From the NCBI RefSeq assembly GCF_002007205.1, contig NZ_LAZS01000009.1:1-64000 (forward strand): a stretch of DNA of 64,000 nucleotides, in the 5' to 3' direction. The position numbers were made by a program, and so were the translations under genes. The notes below the pieces were generated by a model. The model was not told the origin of the DNA. It ran no database searches and saw only the letters and a program-made list of their open reading frames with translations. Position 1 is the stretch's first letter. Every line of letters starts with the position of its first letter. Of the stretch, positions 60,625 through 64,000 are shown piece after piece. The stretch is from Ensifer adhaerens. GTDB taxonomy: Bacteria > Pseudomonadota > Alphaproteobacteria > Rhizobiales > Rhizobiaceae.

Positions 60625-62001
60625 TTAGGCAGCCTGCGCCGCCGTTCCAACCGGCTCGAGGTCGTCGACGACCTTGTCGCCGTTGTAGACGGTCTCGTTA
60701 AGAATGCCCTCGCGCTTGGAAACGATGGTCGGCACCAGCGCCTGGCCGGCGACGTTGACCGCCGTGCGGCCCATGTCGAGGATCGGGTCGATCGCGAGCA
60801 GCAGGCCGACGCCTTCGAGCGGCAGGCCGAGCGTCGAGAGCGTCAGCGTCAGCATGACGGTGGCGCCGGTGAGGCCGGCCGTTGCGGCGGAGCCGAGCAC
60901 CGAGACGAAGACGATCAGCACATATTCCTGAATGCCGAGCGGCAGGCCGAAGAACTGTGCGATGAAGATCGCCGAAATCGCCGGGTAGATCGCGGCGCAG
61001 CCGTCCATTTTGGTGGTCGCGCCGAGCGGCACGGCAAAGGCGGCGTATTCGCGCGGCACGCCGAGGCTCTTTTCGGTCACCGTCTCGGTAACGGGCAGGG
61101 TGCCGACCGAGGAGCGCGAGACGAAGGCGAGCTGGATCGCCGGCCAGGCACCGGCAAAGAAGCGCGAGGGTTTCAGCCCGTGTGCGACGAGCAGCGCCGG
61201 GTAGACGACGAAGAGCACGATCGCAAGGCCGATATAGACGGCGGCGGCATACCAGCCGAGCTGCGCCAGGGTTTCCCAGCCATATTGGGCGACGGCGCGA
61301 CCGAGCAGGCCGATCGTGCCGATCGGCGTCAGCCGGATAACCCACCAGAGGATCTTGCGCACAACGGCAAGCAGCGACTGGTTGAAGGCGAGGAACGGCT
61401 TGGCGGCATCGCCGACCTTCAGCGCCGCGGCGCCGACGGCGATCGAGACGACGAGGATCTGCAGTACGTTGAAATTGAGCGAGGTGGTGGCACCCGTGTC
61501 GGTGACCTTGGTGCTGGCTTCCAGGCCGAGCATGTTGGCAGGCACGAGGCCCTTCAGGAAATCGAGCCACGAGCCGGAATAGGACGGGGCTTTCGCGGCT
61601 TCCTGCGAAACGGCCGAGCCGACACCGGGCTGAATGATCAGGCCGAGCGCGATGGCGATGACGACGGCGATCAGCGAAGTGATCGCGAACCACAGCAGCG
61701 TCTGCCAAACGAGCTTTGCGGCATTCTGCAGCGTCGCCAGATTGGCGATCGAGGCGACGATGGCGGTAAAGACGAGCGGCGGCACCAGAGCGCGCAGAAG
61801 CTGGACGAAGATCGAACCGATCGTCTGCAGGGTCACGGTCAGCCAGTTGGCATTGCCGCTGGCATCGACGCCGATGTTGCGGGCGATGAGGCCGAGCAGC
61901 AGGCCGATGACCATGGCTGCCAGGACCTGGAAGCCGAAGGAGGCATAAATCGGCTTTGGTGAGGATTGGGTGGTTGCTTGGGACACGTCTTTCACTCTCA
62001 T
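60625..62001 (-). CDS. Dicarboxylate/amino acid:cation symporter (DAACS family)
   Basis: 458 aa, GltP/DctA-like. The signatures of the substrate site are visible: SRSSVGTLPVT (serine-rich HP1 loop), PLGATTKMDGCAAIYPA in TM7, and AIDPILDMGRTAVNVAGQ in TM8. It takes up C4-dicarboxylates or acidic amino acids with H+ or Na+. The first 20 residues are cytosolic. The ATG at 62001 has only a weak site; the frame is open a further 130 codons upstream without support. No two-component dctBD pair is adjacent. Confidence 0.93.
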   Translation of the reverse strand: MRVKDVSQATTQSSPKPIYASFGFQVLAAMVIGLLLGLIARNIGVDASGNANWLTVTLQTIGSIFVQLLRALVPPLVFTAIVASIANLATLQNAAKLVWQTLLWFAITSLIAVVIAIALGLIIQPGVGSAVSQEAAKAPSYSGSWLDFLKGLVPANMLGLEASTKVTDTGATTSLNFNVLQILVVSIAVGAAALKVGDAAKPFLAFNQSLLAVVRKILWWVIRLTPIGTIGLLGRAVAQYGWETLAQLGWYAAAVYIGLAIVLFVVYPALLVAHGLKPSRFFAGAWPAIQLAFVSRSSVGTLPVTETVTEKSLGVPREYAAFAVPLGATTKMDGCAAIYPAISAIFIAQFFGLPLGIQEYVLIVFVSVLGSAATAGLTGATVMLTLTLSTLGLPLEGVGLLLAIDPILDMGRTAVNVAGQALVPTIVSKREGILNETVYNGDKVVDDLEPVGTAAQAA

Positions 62002-62383
62002 TGTGTGGCGGCGGCCGCATTTTTGGCAACGGTCGCCGCAAGTGTCCGAAAAATAGTCGAGTATTCTGGTCGAGATAAGAAACCCTTTGTCTCGAAAGGT
62101 ACTCCGAGTGGAATATTTTCGCGGAGCAACCACGCGCTGTCGCTTCGGCCGGATTGACTTTGCGGGCGGCGCAGCGGTCGCCGATCTCCAAACTCGGCGA
62201 AGTGACGAAAAACATTTCAATCTCGCCGCACTTCGTTGAAATCTCCTTTCTCTATAAAAATAGTGTATAATGTAATCTGTCCGTCGTGGCCGGAGTTCGC
62301 CGCGTGTTGCGGGGCGCCATGTGGGCTCCGCCGCCGGCGGGGCGATCTCCTCAAGTTTGCAGCGAGAACAGGAGAGGATTGAG
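62002..62383. promoter_or_regulatory. Divergent promoter region, symporter and LLM monooxygenase genes
   Basis: About 380 bp without a gene. A TATAAT at 62266-62271 on the plus strand is a good -10 box for the monooxygenase operon, though no clear -35 stands 17 nt before it. On the symporter side TCGAGA (62070-62075) faces TCTCGA (62090-62095). The AT-rich block 62236-62278 contrasts with the surrounding GC-rich DNA. Confidence 0.5.
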
Positions 62384-63736
62384 ATGACACGCAAGATCCG
62401 GCTTGGAGCCTTTCTTCCCGGTGGCGGGCAGCATGTCGCGGCCTGGCGTCACCCCGACCAGCCAGCCGACGGGGCGACCAGCTTCGAGTTTCACAAGCAA
62501 CTGGCGTTGACCGCGGAACGCGGCCTGTTCGACGCCTACTTTCTTGCCGACGGGCTGGCAATCGGCTTTGGCGGCGCGCGAGAGGGCGGCAACGCCCGCG
62601 TCGCCGGCTTCGAGCCGGTCACGCTGTTTTCCGCCTTGGCGCCGCTGACCACCCATCTCGGTTTCATCGCCACCTCGTCGACGACCTATGAGGAGCCCTA
62701 TACGACGGCGCGCAAGTTCGCGTCGCTCGACCTCATCTCCGGCGGCCGCGCCGGCTGGAACGTGGTGACGACGACGGGCGATCCGACGGCGCAGAATTTC
62801 AACCGCGACACGCAGCTTCCCCATGCCGAACGCTACCGGCGCGCGGCCGAGCATGTCGATGTCGTCAAGAAGCTGTGGGACAGTTTCGAGGACGATACAT
62901 TCATCCGCGACAAGCAAACGGGCGTCTTCTTCGATCCGGCGAAGCTGCACGACACCGATCACCGCGGCGAACACTTCAAGGTGCGCGGCCCGCTCAACAT
63001 CTCGCGCTCGCCGCAGGGGCATCCGATCATCGTGCAGGCCGGCCAGTCCGACGACGGCCGCGGGCTCGCGGCGGCAACGGCGGAGGTCATCTTCACCGCA
63101 CACCAGCACATCGAGACGGCGCAGGAATTCTATCGCGACATCAAGGCCCGCGCCCGCGGTCTTGGCCGCAATCCCGACCATATCCTGGTGATGCCCGGTG
63201 TCTCGCCCTTCGTCGGCCGGACGGAGGCCGAAGCGCGGGAGAAATACGAGCGGCTGACCTCGCTCATCGTCGAAGAGGACGGTATCGGCCTGCTCAATGG
63301 CCTGACCGGAGGGACGCTCGATCTTCGCGGCTACGATCTCGACGGGCCGCTGCCGCCGGCGCCGCCGACCGAGGGCATGAAGAGCCGGCAGGCGCTGATC
63401 CGCCAGATCGCCGACGAGAACAACTTCACCATTCGCCAGCTCTATCAGTGGATCGCGTCGGCGCGTGGCCATTACACGATCGTCGGTACCGCCGGGCAGA
63501 TCGCCGACACGCTGCAGGAATGGTTCGAAAACGAAGCCGCCGATGGCTTCAACATCCTGCCGCCATGGTTCCCGACGGCGCTCGACGACTTCGTCGAGCT
63601 GGTCATTCCGGAGTTGCAGCGTCGCGGCCTGTTCCGCACCGCATACGAGGGTAGAACCTTGCGCGAAAATCTCGGCCTGCCCGTTCCCGTCAACCGCTGG
63701 ACCGCCGCCCGCTCGGCCGTTCAGGCAGCGGAATGA
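62384..63736 (+). CDS. LLM class monooxygenase, NtaA/SnaA/DszA family
   Basis: 450 aa. It opens KIRLGAFLPGGGQHVAAWRHP, then AERGLFDAYFLADG and TSSTTYEEPYTTARKFASLD, LDLISGGRAGWNVVTT, all typical of the NtaA/DszA group of FMNH2-dependent monooxygenases. These split C-N or C-S bonds in compounds such as nitrilotriacetate, dibenzothiophene sulfone or sulfonates. GGAGAGGATTGAG precedes the ATG. The next gene is an SsuC-like permease, suggesting sulfur or nitrogen scavenging. The reduced flavin must come from a reductase elsewhere. Confidence 0.93.
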   Translation: MTRKIRLGAFLPGGGQHVAAWRHPDQPADGATSFEFHKQLALTAERGLFDAYFLADGLAIGFGGAREGGNARVAGFEPVTLFSALAPLTTHLGFIATSSTTYEEPYTTARKFASLDLISGGRAGWNVVTTTGDPTAQNFNRDTQLPHAERYRRAAEHVDVVKKLWDSFEDDTFIRDKQTGVFFDPAKLHDTDHRGEHFKVRGPLNISRSPQGHPIIVQAGQSDDGRGLAAATAEVIFTAHQHIETAQEFYRDIKARARGLGRNPDHILVMPGVSPFVGRTEAEAREKYERLTSLIVEEDGIGLLNGLTGGTLDLRGYDLDGPLPPAPPTEGMKSRQALIRQIADENNFTIRQLYQWIASARGHYTIVGTAGQIADTLQEWFENEAADGFNILPPWFPTALDDFVELVIPELQRRGLFRTAYEGRTLRENLGLPVPVNRWTAARSAVQAAE

Positions 63737-63746
63737 GGTTCGATCA

Positions 63747-64000
63747 TGTCCTATGAAACCGTCAACACCTCGCTTGCCGCAGGCTTCGGGACGACGCGCC
63801 GCGAGGTGCACGCCAGGAGCTCGATCCCGCCAGTCGCGCATCAGAGGCCGCGTGTCGAGCCGCGCGGGCGGCGCCTGCTCGGCGCGATCGTCGCCCGCTA
63901 CGGCCTCGTGCTCGCGTTTCTGGCCTTCTGGCAGATTGCGAGCACCGTGGGCTGGGTCAATGCGGCGGTCTTTCCGCCGCTCGACGTGATCCTCTCTGCC
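63747..64000 (+). CDS. ABC transporter permease, sulfonate/nitrate type (partial)
   Basis: Runs off the window after 84 codons. It reads MSYETVNTSLAAGFG, a charged cytosolic N terminus, then a first helix in YGLVLAFLAFWQIAS, then FPPLDVILSA, the pattern of SsuC/TauC-type permeases. The ATG is 10 nt after the monooxygenase stop, so it is in the same operon. The binding protein and ATPase should lie beyond the window. Confidence 0.8.

Noticed and set aside
1-64000. CRISPR arrays, tRNA or rRNA genes, transposases, phage or plasmid replication genes
   Set aside because: I saw no regularly spaced repeats, no cloverleaf-like genes, and no recognisable mobile or replication proteins on either strand.

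Overview
The window looks like accessory DNA from an alphaproteobacterium of the order Rhizobiales, most like Ensifer/Sinorhizobium, Rhizobium or Agrobacterium. Grounds for this are the high GC content, the dense load of ABC and MFS transporters and small regulators, an Atu4866-family protein, and a palindromic repeat of rhizobial type near 57.25 kb. No rRNA, tRNA, replication gene, IS element, phage gene or CRISPR array was seen. A chromid or megaplasmid would fit, but that is inference.

Layout. 1-8.2 kb: tail of an upstream gene, GTP-type PEP carboxykinase, a secreted protein resembling the cytochrome oxidase II cupredoxin domain, a CGNR-type regulator divergent from an MFS transporter, a TetR gene, a class III aminotransferase divergent from a second TetR gene, and a DUF4287 protein. 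8.2-18.6 kb: a three-gene redox/hydrolase operon, a LysE exporter, an Fsr-like MFS transporter, an SDR beside a frameshifted LysR gene, an intact LysR gene, a secreted CMD-like/Atu4866 pair, a hydrolase fragment and an intact alpha/beta hydrolase. 19.0-28.2 kb: a sugar-type ABC transporter (two permeases, binding protein, double ATPase) with a PfkB kinase, a SorC-type regulator and a bifunctional aldolase/dehydrogenase. 28.3-33.8 kb: a small hypothetical gene, an MFS transporter, a UvrD/Rep helicase, a small conserved protein and a decayed MFS gene.

33.9-46.7 kb is the most interesting part. A LacI-family regulator lies between a divergently controlled SDR and a twelve-gene plus-strand operon. 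The operon encodes a Liv-type ABC importer, a GST, a hydroxyquinol-type intradiol dioxygenase, a BKACE beta-keto acid cleavage enzyme, an MDR oxidoreductase, a cupin, a gamma carbonic anhydrase and a DHPON-hydrolase-like protein whose nucleophile serine is replaced by alanine. Perfect or near-perfect copies of one 12-bp palindrome (GCAA-N-CG-N-TTGC) occur upstream of both the SDR and the operon. I propose uptake and ring cleavage of a plant or soil aromatic, with BKACE doing the last carbon-carbon cleavage in place of a CoA-transferase and thiolase.

46.7-64 kb: an adenylate cyclase, an SRPBCC protein, an Lrp/DMT divergent pair, an RND efflux system with a divergent TetR gene and a possible 48-aa coupled ORF, a nickel/cobalt-type CsoR/RcnR repressor plus NreB-like MFS exporter with a perfect operator, an MDR reductase, a flavodoxin-fold reductase divergent from a LysR gene, an SRPBCC protein, a dicarboxylate/amino-acid symporter, and the start of an LLM monooxygenase/sulfonate-type ABC transporter operon that runs off the end.
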